Assembly: GCF_004364315.1 (NCBI RefSeq)
Contig: NZ_SOBR01000002.1
Location: 372,001 to 436,000 of the forward strand
Length of the DNA: 64,000 nucleotides
DNA from: Chromohalobacter marismortui
GTDB lineage: Bacteria > Pseudomonadota > Gammaproteobacteria > Pseudomonadales > Halomonadaceae
Direction: 5' to 3'
Below are positions 9,938-19,394 of this stretch, piece after piece (position 1 is the first letter of the stretch; each line of letters begins with the position of its first letter). The position numbers and the translations under genes are program-made. Under the pieces are notes generated by a model that was given only the letters and a program-made list of their open reading frames with translations, was not told where the DNA came from and made no database searches.

Positions 9938-10272
9938 CCTCGGCCCCTCGGTAACGCCTCTCAGCGCCACCCCATGCGACGCTTCACCCTTTCACGCTAG
10001 CCGGACCGAGTTCCCCTCACCAATAACCGGGTAACGACATCCTCATGTCCTAATGGATATCAGCACTGCACGAAACGCCACCGATGCGCTCGTGTGCGCC
10101 ATGGCATGCCAGTCTCACGCTAGACCAACGTCGTGTCGGCCTCCGCCTATATCCGACCGTCGCCATGCAGCGCCCCTTGCGTGCGGCCACTATCATGCCC
10201 ATCTAGTGACTACATGCACACCCAGTCGCGTGTGCCGCATCCAACATGCCTGTCATCACAGCGGGAGACATC
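9938..10272. other. Non-coding gap between divergent genes
   Basis: About 335 bases separate the divergent epimerase and reductase genes and should carry both promoters. I see no convincing gene, repeat or strong operator in it. Confidence 0.5.
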
Positions 10273-11277
10273 ATGGAATCACGCTATTTCACCATCCACT
10301 CGCATCCCCAAGGTTTGCCCAAGCGCGATTTCTTCGCGTTGCAATCCCAGACACTGCCTGAGCTGGCGGCAGGCGAGGTCCGCGTGCAAAACCTCTGGCT
10401 CTCGGTCGACCCCTACATGCGCGGACGCATGGACGGCGTGACGACGTACGTACCGCCTTTCACCCTGGGCGAACCGCTCGAAGGCGCCGCTATCGGCGAG
10501 GTACTCGAATCACGCGACGAACGCTTCACCCCCGGCGACCGCGTCGTGCACATGGGCGGCTGGCGTGATGTCGCGCAGCTTTCCGGCGACGACTTGCAGG
10601 CATTGCCCGATATCGATGTGCCACCGCAGACCTTTCTCGGTGTGCTCGGCATGCCGGGCATGACCGCCTGGGTCGGCCTGAACCGCATTGCTCGGCTCCA
10701 GGAAGGCGAACGCGTGCTGGTCAGTGCAGCGAGCGGCGCCGTCGGTTCCCTGGCCGTGCAACTGGCCAAGGCCAAGGGCTGCCACGTGGTGGGGATCGCC
10801 GGCGCGCCGGAAAAACTCGAATGGCTGGAATCGCTCGGCGTGCGCGCGGTCAGCTATCGCGGCAAAGACGCGCAACAGCTCAGCGCCGACCTCGAGGCCG
10901 CCAGCCCCGACGGGTTCGATGTCTACTACGAAAACGTCGGCGGCGATTGTCTCGAGGCCGCACTCGACAACATCCGGGTCGGTGCGCGAATCGCGGTATG
11001 CGGCCTGATCGATAGCTATAACGCAGAAACGCCCACGCCCGGCCCCAGCAATCTGTCCCGGTTGCTGATCCGCCGCGCGCGGATGGAAGGCTTCATCATC
11101 CTCGACGCCGAAAACTGGGAGCACTACCCCGAGTTCCTGCAGGAGATCGGCCCGCTCGTCGCGCGGGGCGAGATCGACTACCGGGAAACCATCGAGGAAG
11201 GCCTCGAACGCACGCCGGATGCCTTCCTCAAGCTCTTCGAAGGCGGCAACACCGGCAAGATGCTGGTCCGGCTGTAA
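10273..11277 (+). CDS. NADP-dependent oxidoreductase, CurA/leukotriene B4 dehydrogenase type
   Basis: This 334-residue medium-chain dehydrogenase/reductase lacks zinc ligands. The N-terminal catalytic part contains WLSVDPYMRGRMD. The nucleotide-binding motif AASGAVGSLAVQLAKAKG and the family signature YYENVGG follow. Relatives reduce alpha,beta double bonds of ketones and aldehydes, including curcumin and leukotriene derivatives. The ATG at 10273 follows GCGGGAGA. It is a single gene, and the physiological substrate is unknown. Confidence 0.92.
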   Translation: MESRYFTIHSHPQGLPKRDFFALQSQTLPELAAGEVRVQNLWLSVDPYMRGRMDGVTTYVPPFTLGEPLEGAAIGEVLESRDERFTPGDRVVHMGGWRDVAQLSGDDLQALPDIDVPPQTFLGVLGMPGMTAWVGLNRIARLQEGERVLVSAASGAVGSLAVQLAKAKGCHVVGIAGAPEKLEWLESLGVRAVSYRGKDAQQLSADLEAASPDGFDVYYENVGGDCLEAALDNIRVGARIAVCGLIDSYNAETPTPGPSNLSRLLIRRARMEGFIILDAENWEHYPEFLQEIGPLVARGEIDYRETIEEGLERTPDAFLKLFEGGNTGKMLVRL

Positions 11278-11287
11278 AGCCCCGCGG

Positions 11288-12718
11288 TTAGCTCCCACCC
11301 AGCGTCTCGGCGATGCGCTCGCCGAGACGCCGTCCGTTCTCCAGGCAATCTCCCACTGCGATGCCATCACGCCAGTTGCCGAGCAACGAGAGGCCGGGAT
11401 GCGCTTCCAGCGCCGCGTCGAGGGCGGCAATCCGCGCCAGGTGCCCACGCTCGTACTGCGGAATCGCCTGTGGCCAGCGGCTCACGCTCTGCCATACAGG
11501 GTCGCCGCGAATCCCCAACAAGTCTCGAAGATCGGCGGCGACCTGCGCCACCTGGGCGTCGTCATCGCCGGCGGCGGCCTCCGGCTGACGCCGGCCTCCC
11601 AAAAAGGCCGTCAGCAGCACATGATCCGACGGCGCGCGCCCGGGAAACAGCGTCGAGGAAAACAGCGCCCCCAGCGTACGCCGCCGCTCGACCCCGGGAA
11701 TCAACATGCCGAAGCCATCGAGAGGATGGTCGATGTCGGCTCGGCGAAACCCTACCGAGACCGCATTGACCGGCGGATAGGCGATTTCCTCCAGAGGCGC
11801 GGCCAGGGCCGCGTCGTGAGAGGCCAGCAGCGCCGCCGCCGTGGGCGCCGGCACTGCCAGCACCAGTTCCCGCGTGCGAATGCGCTGGCCGGCGGCCGTG
11901 TCCACCTGCCAACCGTCGGCCTCGCGGCCCACGGCGACGACCTCGCATCCGCACTGTACCGATGCTCCGGGCCGATCGGCGATGTCCTCGGCCAGTCGCT
12001 CGGCCAAGCGTTGCAGCCCGGCGGGGAAACTCACCAACTGGCCACGCCACTCAGGTGGCAGAGCGGGCGGTTCGCGACGCGACTGGCGTAGTCGACGCAG
12101 CCCGCCACGTACCAGCGAGCCGTACTCGCGTTCCAGCGCCACCAGCCGGGGCATCGCCGCCTGCGCGGAGAGCCGCGCGGGATCGCCGGCGTAAACGCCG
12201 GAAACGAAGGGATCGACCAGGTGGTCGAGCACGTGCCGTCCCAGGCGTCGCACGACGAAGTCCGCCAGGCTTTCCTCGTCGCGTGGCGGCCTCGCTCGGA
12301 AGGGCTCGCGCAGCACGGACCAGCTGCCACGCAGGCCGATCAACGGGTTGGCGGGCGCCTTGAGGAGATGGGTGGGCAAGGCCACCGGACGCCCATGGAA
12401 GGCGATATAGCGACGCCGCGCATCGGGATTGGCCGGCTGAGCCTCGTCGAGCAGTCCCAGCTCGTCGAGCAGCGTGTGCAGTGGCGGCTTCATCACCAGT
12501 GTGTTGGGACCGACCTCGACCTGCCACGCCCCGTCGCGATGGGTGCGCAGATTGCCTCCCGCGTGCGGTCCGCGCTCGAGCACGCTGACAGCGAGCCCGC
12601 GCCTGGACGCCGCCCGGGCAGCCGCCAAACCGCTGGCTCCACCGCCGACGACCACCACGTCGCGTCGTGCCTCGCCGACCACTTGGTCGGTCGCATCGAG
12701 CTGTTCTTCATGCTGCAT
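11288..12718 (-). CDS. hemY: Oxygen-dependent protoporphyrinogen oxidase (HemY/HemG type)
   Basis: This 476-residue FAD enzyme matches protoporphyrinogen IX oxidase, the penultimate step of haem synthesis. It has the dinucleotide motif VVGGGASGLAAARAA near residue 22, the ERGPHAGGNLRT segment, the LADFVVRRLG and DPFVSGVYAGDPARLS blocks typical of the family, and a C-terminal GNWRDGIAVGDCLENG that contacts FAD. No membrane leader is apparent. The ATG at 12718 follows GGGAGAG. It is not in an obvious haem operon. Confidence 0.9.
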   Translation of the reverse strand: MQHEEQLDATDQVVGEARRDVVVVGGGASGLAAARAASRRGLAVSVLERGPHAGGNLRTHRDGAWQVEVGPNTLVMKPPLHTLLDELGLLDEAQPANPDARRRYIAFHGRPVALPTHLLKAPANPLIGLRGSWSVLREPFRARPPRDEESLADFVVRRLGRHVLDHLVDPFVSGVYAGDPARLSAQAAMPRLVALEREYGSLVRGGLRRLRQSRREPPALPPEWRGQLVSFPAGLQRLAERLAEDIADRPGASVQCGCEVVAVGREADGWQVDTAAGQRIRTRELVLAVPAPTAAALLASHDAALAAPLEEIAYPPVNAVSVGFRRADIDHPLDGFGMLIPGVERRRTLGALFSSTLFPGRAPSDHVLLTAFLGGRRQPEAAAGDDDAQVAQVAADLRDLLGIRGDPVWQSVSRWPQAIPQYERGHLARIAALDAALEAHPGLSLLGNWRDGIAVGDCLENGRRLGERIAETLGGS

Positions 12719-12786
12719 GACGTCTCTCCCGGGCGCGCCTGGCGTTCAGATGACGAGGATAACGGATGCGGCCGGCTCGCGGGGCG

Positions 12787-14034
12787 CTACGCTTGCGGCG
12801 CATCGACGCACTCGGCATTCCGCGTCCGCTCGCTGCGCCCGATGATCGACGCCCCTACCATGTCGCCGGTGACGTTGAGCGCCGTGCAGCCCATGCCCAC
12901 CAAGGCATCGATGGCGGTCAGCAACGCCACCGTCTCGATGGGCAGCCCCACCTGGGAGAACACCGTGGCGATCATGATGATGCCGGCACCCGGCACGCCG
13001 GCGGTGCCGATGGAAACCAGCGTACCGATCAGCACGATTTCCAGCATGCTGGTGAAATCCAGCGGCGCGCCGATCACGTTGGCCGCGAACACGGCGGAAA
13101 TGGCGATGCGAATGGCGGCGCCATCCATGTTGATGGTCGCCCCCAGCGGCAGGCTGAAGCCGTAGACCCCACGCGACAGTCCCATGCGCCGCGCCGCATC
13201 CAGCGTCAGCGGCAGCGTGCCGGAGCTGCTCTGGGTGGCGAAGGCGGTCGCCATCGGCGTGCGCGCTTCGCGAAAGAAATCCCGCAGCTTGACGCCGAAG
13301 GCCCCCATCAAGACGCAATACAGCAGGACATGCACGCCCAGCGCGAGGTACAGCACCAGCACCATGTCGCCCAGTGACAACAGCGTTGCCACGCCCTGCT
13401 CGGCCACGGTACCGGCCACGATGGCGAACACCCCGATCGGCACGTAATGCAGCACCCCCGACATCACCTTGAGCGTGACCTCGTTGAGCGCCTCGATCAC
13501 ACGGTAGAGTTGCTCGGCCAGTGCCCCATGCGTCTCGGACGTGCGGAGCTTCAACAACGCGATGCCGAAGACGATGGCGGTAAAGATGATGCCCAGCATA
13601 TTCAGCTCGGCGAATGCCCCGATGATGTTATCCGGCACCACCCCCAGCAGCACCTGCGCAATGCCGGGATTCTCCGGCACCGATACCTTGGCGCTGCTAT
13701 CCAGCGTCATGCCACTCCCCGGGGAAAACAGCGAAGCCACCGTGAGCCCCACGACGATCGCCAGCGCCGAGGTGCCGATATAATAGACAACCACCTTGCG
13801 CCCGACGCGCCCCATGCTCCCGGCGCTGGCCTGATTGATGCCCACCAGCAGGGTGAACAGCACGATCGGCACGATCAGGAACTTCAGCAGGCGCAGCAAG
13901 AGATCGCCGAACGGTGCCAGCCAGTCGGCCACGCTCTGGCCACCTGCCAGGCCCACCACGACCCCCAGTATCAGCGCCAGCGTGACGCGCAGAATCAACG
14001 AGGCATTCAAATACGCATGCAACAGTGCTTTCAC
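12787..14034 (-). CDS. Dicarboxylate/amino acid:cation symporter (DAACS/SLC1 family)
   Basis: This inner-membrane carrier of about 415 residues has eight predicted helices plus re-entrant loops. Key transport motifs are QSSSGTLPLTLDAA (serine-rich hairpin), GATINMDGAAI (cation/substrate site) and the second hairpin VSIGTAGVPGAG. These define sodium- or proton-driven uptake of acidic or neutral amino acids or C4-dicarboxylates. The exact substrate is not told by sequence. The GTG start at 14034 is chosen for the GAAGGAG site just upstream. An upstream ATG would add 21 polar residues. Confidence 0.9.
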   Translation of the reverse strand: MKALLHAYLNASLILRVTLALILGVVVGLAGGQSVADWLAPFGDLLLRLLKFLIVPIVLFTLLVGINQASAGSMGRVGRKVVVYYIGTSALAIVVGLTVASLFSPGSGMTLDSSAKVSVPENPGIAQVLLGVVPDNIIGAFAELNMLGIIFTAIVFGIALLKLRTSETHGALAEQLYRVIEALNEVTLKVMSGVLHYVPIGVFAIVAGTVAEQGVATLLSLGDMVLVLYLALGVHVLLYCVLMGAFGVKLRDFFREARTPMATAFATQSSSGTLPLTLDAARRMGLSRGVYGFSLPLGATINMDGAAIRIAISAVFAANVIGAPLDFTSMLEIVLIGTLVSIGTAGVPGAGIIMIATVFSQVGLPIETVALLTAIDALVGMGCTALNVTGDMVGASIIGRSERTRNAECVDAPQA

Positions 14035-14164
14035 CGCTCCTTCTCCTTGTGTTTGGCCATGATGGTGTCGCTCCATGTCGGCCACAACGCCTGACACGAA
14101 GGCTGCGGCGGCGTCATATTACCATTATGCTGGGCGCATGGATTCGGACACGGGATACGAGGCA

Positions 14165-14938
14165 ATGAACGAACGCGCAATTGACTGCTGGTTGACGGAC
14201 ATGGATGGGGTATTGATCGGCGAAGATCACGCGCTTCCCGGCGCCGTCGAATTGATCGACCAATGGCGGGCCAACGGCACGCCCTTCCTCGTGCTCACCA
14301 ACAATTCCATCTACACCCCGCGCGATCTCAGCGCGAGGCTCAATCGTCTGGGCATCAATGTCCCCGAGGACCGCCTGTGGACGTCCGCCCTGGCCACCGC
14401 CGCCTTCCTGCGCGATCAAACGCCCGGCGGGTCGGCCTTCGTGATCGGCGAGGCCGGCTTGACCACGGCCATTCACGAAGCCGGGTTCGTGATGACCGAC
14501 GTCGCGCCGGACTTCGTGGTCCTCGGCGAAACCCGCAGCTATTCGTTCGAGGCCATCACCCGGGCGATTCGTCTGATCAATGCCGGGGCGCGCTTCATCG
14601 CCACCAATCCCGACGTTACCGGCCCCAGCCCCGAAGGCCCCTTGCCGGCCACCGGCGCGGTCGCGGCCTTGATCACCGCCGCCACCAAGCGCGAGCCCTA
14701 CTACGTCGGCAAGCCCAACCCGATGATGTTCCGCTCGGCCATGAACAAGCTGGGCACCCACTCCGAACGGACCGGCATGATCGGCGACCGCATGGACACC
14801 GACGTCATCGCCGGCATCGAGGCCGGGCTGCACACGGTCCTGGTGATGACCGGCATCGCCACACGTGAAGACCTCGAGCGCTACCCCTTCCGTCCCCGCG
14901 AGGTCATCGACTCGGTCGCGGAATTGTTGGAGAAGTAG
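14165..14938 (+). CDS. nagD: HAD-type nucleotide phosphatase NagD
   Basis: This 257-residue class IIA HAD phosphatase has the nucleophile motif DMDGVL, motif II in LVLTNNS, the Lys in YYVGKPNPMMF and the acidic motif GDRMDTDVIAG. FVVLGETRSYSFEA and ARFIATNPD closely follow E. coli NagD, which dephosphorylates UMP and other nucleotides. The ATG at 14165 is preferred. Earlier ATGs at 14138 and 14075 lack ribosome sites and add residues the family does not have. It is divergent from the symporter gene. Confidence 0.9.
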   Translation: MNERAIDCWLTDMDGVLIGEDHALPGAVELIDQWRANGTPFLVLTNNSIYTPRDLSARLNRLGINVPEDRLWTSALATAAFLRDQTPGGSAFVIGEAGLTTAIHEAGFVMTDVAPDFVVLGETRSYSFEAITRAIRLINAGARFIATNPDVTGPSPEGPLPATGAVAALITAATKREPYYVGKPNPMMFRSAMNKLGTHSERTGMIGDRMDTDVIAGIEAGLHTVLVMTGIATREDLERYPFRPREVIDSVAELLEK

Positions 14939-14959
14939 CGCTCGTTGACGGCGTGGGCG

Positions 14960-15826
14960 TTATGACTCGCGTTTATCCTGCGTATTGGTCTCGAAGTCGC
15001 TGGCATCGTGACGCTCGTGCAGCTGCATCTCGGGCTCGCCGAAGGGACGATTGACCATGCGCCCACGCAGCACCGCCGGCCGCGCATCGATTTCCTCGGC
15101 CCAGCGCACGACATGCGTGTACTCGTGGACTTGCAGGAACTCGGCGGCATCGTAGAGACGTCCCAGCACCAATTGCCCGTACCAGGCCCAGTTGGCGATG
15201 TCGGCGATGCTGTACTCGTCGCCGGCCAGATAGCGGTTTTCCGCCAGGTGCCGGTTCAGCACGTCGAGCTGACGCTTGGTTTCCATGGCGTAACGGTCGA
15301 TGGGGTACTCGAGCTTGACCGGCGCATAGCTGTAGAAATGCCCGAAACCACCGCCGAGGAACGGCGCGCTGCCCATCTGCCAGAACAGCCAATTGAGCGC
15401 CTCGGTGCGTGCTGCATGCTCCTTGGGCAGGAACTCCCCGAACTTCTCGGCGAGGTACAGCAGGATCGAGCCGGACTCGAATACCCGCGTCGGCGTGTCG
15501 GTGCTGTGGTCCATGAGCGCCGGGATCTTCGAGTTCGGGTTGACCTCGACGAAACCGCTGCCGAATTGATCGCCCTCGCCGATATCGATCAACCAGGCGT
15601 CGTACTCGGCGCCCCGATGCCCCAGCGCCAGCAATTCCTCGAACATCACCCCGGCCTTGACGCCATTCGGTGTGGCCAGCGAATACAGCTGGAAGGGATG
15701 CTTGCCCACCGGAAGTGCTTTCTCATGGGTGGGCCCCGCGACCGGGCGGTTGATGCTCGCGAACTTGCCGCCGCTCTCTTTCGGCTCCCAAACTCTGGGT
15801 GGCGTGTACTCGTTTGCTTGGCTCAT
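14960..15826 (-). CDS. yghU: Glutathione transferase-like disulfide reductase YghU
   Basis: This 288-residue protein matches YghU across its full length: INRPVAGPTHEKALPVGKH, QLYSLATPNGVKAGVMFEELLALG, the glutathione-binding NPNSKIPAL and FESGSILLYLAEKFG, and the C-terminal ERHDASDFETNTQDKR. YghU is a Nu-class glutathione transferase with disulfide-bond reductase activity that binds two glutathiones. The ATG at 15826 follows AAGGAGG. It is cytoplasmic and monocistronic. Confidence 0.95.
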   Translation of the reverse strand: MSQANEYTPPRVWEPKESGGKFASINRPVAGPTHEKALPVGKHPFQLYSLATPNGVKAGVMFEELLALGHRGAEYDAWLIDIGEGDQFGSGFVEVNPNSKIPALMDHSTDTPTRVFESGSILLYLAEKFGEFLPKEHAARTEALNWLFWQMGSAPFLGGGFGHFYSYAPVKLEYPIDRYAMETKRQLDVLNRHLAENRYLAGDEYSIADIANWAWYGQLVLGRLYDAAEFLQVHEYTHVVRWAEEIDARPAVLRGRMVNRPFGEPEMQLHERHDASDFETNTQDKRES

Positions 15827-15979
15827 GAAGCCTCCTTGTCTGTACGTCGGATCGCCCCTCACCAAGCGGCGGGACGTATCCAGTCGCCTGAAAAGGTAGT
15901 CTGATAATCATTGGGACGCGAGGCGGGTGGTTCAAGCCGATCGGGGCCTACGTGTCCACCAACCGTCAACACCATGCAT

Positions 15980-17227
15980 CTACAGGTGCTCTACCGCCAC
16001 GGCCAGTGCCGGCGCCAGGGGGAGACGCGGCAGCAGAGTGGCTTGGTAGGCATGATAGAGGTCGGGTTTGACGTCGCCCTGCGCCGGGTCGATGTCGAGG
16101 CGATGATCCAGTTCCTGCTGCCAGCCGCCGCGCTTTCGGTCGATGAAGGTGGTGTCGATGAAGTCCCACAAGTGGCGGTACCAGCGCTCGTAGTGCGCCT
16201 CGCCCGTGCGTTGCAGGAAGGCACCGGCGGCGGCCAGTGCCTCGGCATGGGTCCAGTGGCGACGACGGCGCGAGCTCGGCTGACCCTGCCAGTCCACGGT
16301 ATACACCAGCCCCGGCGCGCCGTCGCTGGCCCAGCCATCACGCAGGCTGGCCTCGAACAGCGCGGCGGCATCCACGAACAACCAAGCCGGCGCCTCCCGC
16401 CCACGCACCTCAAGCGCCGCCTCTAGATGTAGCATCAGTCGCGACCATTCGAAGCCATGTCCCGGTGTCGCGCCATACGGATAGAAGTCGTGGTGCGGCT
16501 GCTCGGCGTTGAACCCCGGCCATTCGGACCAGTCGCCGTGAAAGTGCTCGAGAATGCGATAGTCGCGTGGCGCGGCATGGCGGTGAATCAACCGCTCGAC
16601 GATGGCCAGCGCCCGATCCAACCAATGCGGCTCGTCGCGTACATCGGCCAACGCCAGGCACAACTCGACGCCATGCATGTTGCTGTTACCGCCGCGATAG
16701 TCCGCCAGCTCGCGCCAGCCTAGCGCGTAGCTCTCGACGAAGGCCTGCTCGTTCTCCGACCAGAAGCGCGTCTCGATGACCTCGACCACCTCGTCGAGCA
16801 ACACCGCCGCACCGGGAATGCCCGCCTGGGTCGCCGTCGCGGCCCCCAGGGCGACGAAATGGTGCAGGTAACACTGCTTGGTGCGATCCGCTGTCACAGC
16901 AGGGTCCCCCGCAAGCCAGCCACCGTCATGCGTGTCACGCAGCAAACCACTCAAGGCGCGTATGGCATGCTCGGCCAACGACGCCGCACCGGGCACGCCC
17001 TGCATCGCTGCCAATCCATAACTGTGCGCCATGCGACCGGTGATCATGGTATCCGCGCCCGCACCATTGGGTATCCGTCCATCGCCATCTAGCGGCGCGA
17101 AACCGCCGGTATCAAGCCGCGCCTGACGGTGGAAATCGAGCAGCTTCAAGCCCTCTCGGGTCAGCCAGTGATGATGCGTTTCGGCGTCCAGCCAACGTCG
17201 TGATAGTGCGTGAGTATTATCTGTCAT
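15980..17227 (-). CDS. AGE-family sugar isomerase/epimerase (YihS-like)
   Basis: This 415-residue (alpha/alpha)6-barrel enzyme is similar to YihS and bacterial mannose isomerases. Shared blocks include ITGRMAHSYGLAAM, QCYLHHFVALGAA, RGGNSNMHGVELCLAL, TPGHGFEWSRLMLHLEAALE and YTVDWQGQP. The family isomerises aldoses such as mannose and glucose to fructose, or the sulfoquinovose pair. Its conserved His residues are present. There are no sulfoquinovose genes nearby, so hexose isomerisation is more likely. It is last in a minus-strand run with the two genes upstream (44-base gap). Confidence 0.85.
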   Translation of the reverse strand: MTDNTHALSRRWLDAETHHHWLTREGLKLLDFHRQARLDTGGFAPLDGDGRIPNGAGADTMITGRMAHSYGLAAMQGVPGAASLAEHAIRALSGLLRDTHDGGWLAGDPAVTADRTKQCYLHHFVALGAATATQAGIPGAAVLLDEVVEVIETRFWSENEQAFVESYALGWRELADYRGGNSNMHGVELCLALADVRDEPHWLDRALAIVERLIHRHAAPRDYRILEHFHGDWSEWPGFNAEQPHHDFYPYGATPGHGFEWSRLMLHLEAALEVRGREAPAWLFVDAAALFEASLRDGWASDGAPGLVYTVDWQGQPSSRRRRHWTHAEALAAAGAFLQRTGEAHYERWYRHLWDFIDTTFIDRKRGGWQQELDHRLDIDPAQGDVKPDLYHAYQATLLPRLPLAPALAVAVEHL

Positions 17228-17271
17228 GTCATGCACGCCTCGAGTTCTGGGTAAACAAAAGCCAACGTCAC

Positions 17272-17619
17272 TCACTCACGTGCCGCCAGGGCGCGCTGAT
17301 ATTCGTCCCGCCACGCCTGGTCATGCAAAGCGGAATCAGCGGGAAACCGTCCCAATTCAACAGCCAATTCGAAGAAGCCGCGTGCCGGCATGTGCGGCGC
17401 GCGGCGACTGACGACCAGCGCAGCGATGAAGGGGCATTCCTGGGCGGCATCCTCGCGCATCGACGCCTCCAGTGCCTGAGCGACACGCTGGATGGTACGC
17501 GGTGGCTGCAAGCCGAGCGCGTCGGCGACGTCCTGGTAGGTCAGTGGTAGCTTCTCTCGCGGCGCCGCTTCAAGCGTTTCGCGCACGGCGACCACAAGCG
17601 GTAACGAACTATCGGACAT
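17272..17619 (-). CDS. Uncharacterised small protein
   Basis: This 115-residue protein has no family I recognise with confidence. The first half has a helix-turn-helix-like stretch, LTYQDVADALGLQPPRTIQRVAQALEASM, followed by CPFIAALVVSRR, which resembles the recognition-helix region of alkyltransferase-like folds but lacks their PCHR active site. It starts eight bases after the end of the YciI-like gene and precedes the AGE enzyme, so the three are probably co-transcribed. Confidence 0.6.
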   Translation of the reverse strand: MSDSSLPLVVAVRETLEAAPREKLPLTYQDVADALGLQPPRTIQRVAQALEASMREDAAQECPFIAALVVSRRAPHMPARGFFELAVELGRFPADSALHDQAWRDEYQRALAARE

Positions 17620-17627
17620 GGTGTCGC

Positions 17628-17924
17628 TCAGGCGCTCGGATCGAACAATTTGACTTCGTGAATGTCGACATACTCCCACACGCGACCGGTCATGTAGGGC
17701 TCAGACTCGAGCCACGCTTCCAACGCCCGACGATCGGCGAACTGGAGATGCGCACTCGAACCGATCATCTTGCCACTGTCATCCAGGATCGCCCCGCCGC
17801 TGAGGAAGCAGCCCTCACGAGCGAGCGTGCGCACGCCATCCAGATGCGCCTCACGGTTGGCCAGGCGGCGATTCAGGGCATCATCGTCGGCGTAATCGTA
17901 GGCCACTACGGCATATTGCGGCAT
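17628..17924 (-). CDS. YciI-family protein
   Basis: This 98-residue protein of the YCII ferredoxin-like fold has the pattern YAVVAYDYADDDALNRRLANREAHLDG, GGAILDDSGKMIGS and a C-terminal EPYMTGRVWEYVDIHEVKLF. The conserved His in the first half and the Asp after the sheet resemble family active-site residues. The function of this family is mostly unknown. It is first in the run with the small unknown protein and the AGE isomerase. Confidence 0.85.
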   Translation of the reverse strand: MPQYAVVAYDYADDDALNRRLANREAHLDGVRTLAREGCFLSGGAILDDSGKMIGSSAHLQFADRRALEAWLESEPYMTGRVWEYVDIHEVKLFDPSA

Positions 17925-18110
17925 GATGTTCTCTCGTCTCAGGAATAACGAATCGGGGCGTTGCCACCATGGTCTGAATCATGCGTGAGACCAGGCCATG
18001 GTACAACGGTCGTCAGCGGATTCACGCTGCCATCCCGATCTTGCAACCCAGTTCAAAACGCCTATGCACCGCAACTCGAACCGTACGCCCTGCTTCTCCC
18101 GCCAACGGCC

Positions 18111-19379
18111 ATGCGTGGCATGAGCGATACCCGCCTCTTTCGCTCGCTACGTTTTTACAATTACCGCGTGTGGGCCATCGGCGCCCTGGTCTCCAACATC
18201 GGCACCTGGATGCAGCGCATCGCTCAGGACTGGCTGGTGCTGACCGTGCTCACCGACCACGATGCCAGCGCCGTGGGCATCACCATCGCTTTGCAGTTCG
18301 GCCCCCAGCTGTTGTTGCTGCCTCTCACCGGGTACGCGGCCGACCATTTCGACCGCCGCCGGCTGATCCTCGTGACCCAGGCGTTGCTCGGTCTGCTGGC
18401 ACTGGGACTGGGTCTGGCCACCCTCACCGGCATAGTGACACTGTGGCAGGTCTATGCCTTCGCCCTGGGACTCGGCTGCGTCACGGCCTTCGACGCCCCC
18501 GCACGACAGACCTTCGTCAACGACCTGGTCGGTGAGAAGCATCTTTCCAACGCAGTGGCCCTCAACTCGACGTCCTTCAACGCAGCCCGAATGATCGGCC
18601 CCGCCGTCGCCGGGTTGTTGATCGGCGCTGTCGGCAGTGGCTGGGTCTTCATGCTCAACGCCGCCTCGTTCGCCGCCGTGCTCGGGGCACTATGTCGACT
18701 GCGGCTCGACGAGCTACGCCCCATTGCCCGACCAAGGCATGACGCCGGTGGACTGACGGAAGGCTTTCGCTACGTGTGGCAACGGCCCGACCTGCTCGCC
18801 ATCCTGCTCATGCTGTTTTTGATCGGCACCTTCGGCTTCAACTTCGCGGTCTATATTTCCACCATGTCGGTGAAGGTATTCCACGGCGAGGCAAGCCAGT
18901 ACGGGCTCCTGACCTCATCCCTGGCCGTCGGCTCGATCACGGGTGCGCTATTGGCAGCCAAGCGCGAGCGTCCGCCCATGCGGCTACTGTGCTTCGCCAC
19001 CTTGGGGTTCGGGGTCTGCTGCGGCCTGGCGGCACTCGCCCCCAACGCCTACCTCTTCGCCGCCGCCCTGATGCTGACGGGCCTGGCCGCGCTGACCTTC
19101 ATGACCGCATCCAATGCGCTGATTCAGCTCTCGACGGAGCCGATGATGCGTGGCCGCGTCATGGCATTGCGGATGGCGATCACCATGGGCGGCACGCCGC
19201 TCGGCGCCCCCCTCGTCGGCTGGCTTGCCGATCATGCCGGGCCCCGCTGGGCGATGAGTGTCGGCGCCAGTGCCGGCGTCATCGCTGCCCTGATCGGAGG
19301 CATCATGCTGTTACGGCAACAGCGCCGACAGCGCTTATATCTTCAACCGCAAGAGGCCTATCGCCAGCACGAGCCGTGA
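18111..19379 (+). CDS. MFS exporter, DHA3 (EntS-like) family
   Basis: This inner-membrane transporter of about 422 residues has around 12 predicted helices. It has the DHA3 features WMQRIAQDWLVL in the first helix, the loop DHFDRRRLIL, and the conserved AFDAPARQTFVNDLVG with NAVALNSTSFNAARMIGPAVAG. Relatives export siderophores, macrolides or other small molecules. I used the ATG at 18111. MSDT at 18120 is an alternative, and neither has a strong ribosome site. It is divergent from the YciI operon. Confidence 0.88.
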   Translation: MRGMSDTRLFRSLRFYNYRVWAIGALVSNIGTWMQRIAQDWLVLTVLTDHDASAVGITIALQFGPQLLLLPLTGYAADHFDRRRLILVTQALLGLLALGLGLATLTGIVTLWQVYAFALGLGCVTAFDAPARQTFVNDLVGEKHLSNAVALNSTSFNAARMIGPAVAGLLIGAVGSGWVFMLNAASFAAVLGALCRLRLDELRPIARPRHDAGGLTEGFRYVWQRPDLLAILLMLFLIGTFGFNFAVYISTMSVKVFHGEASQYGLLTSSLAVGSITGALLAAKRERPPMRLLCFATLGFGVCCGLAALAPNAYLFAAALMLTGLAALTFMTASNALIQLSTEPMMRGRVMALRMAITMGGTPLGAPLVGWLADHAGPRWAMSVGASAGVIAALIGGIMLLRQQRRQRLYLQPQEAYRQHEP

Positions 19380-19394
19380 TATGAACTGATCTCA

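Noticed and set aside
17272-17619. Alkyltransferase-like DNA repair protein
   Set aside because: A short stretch resembles the helix-turn-helix of that fold, but the PCHR-type active site and flanking family blocks are missing.
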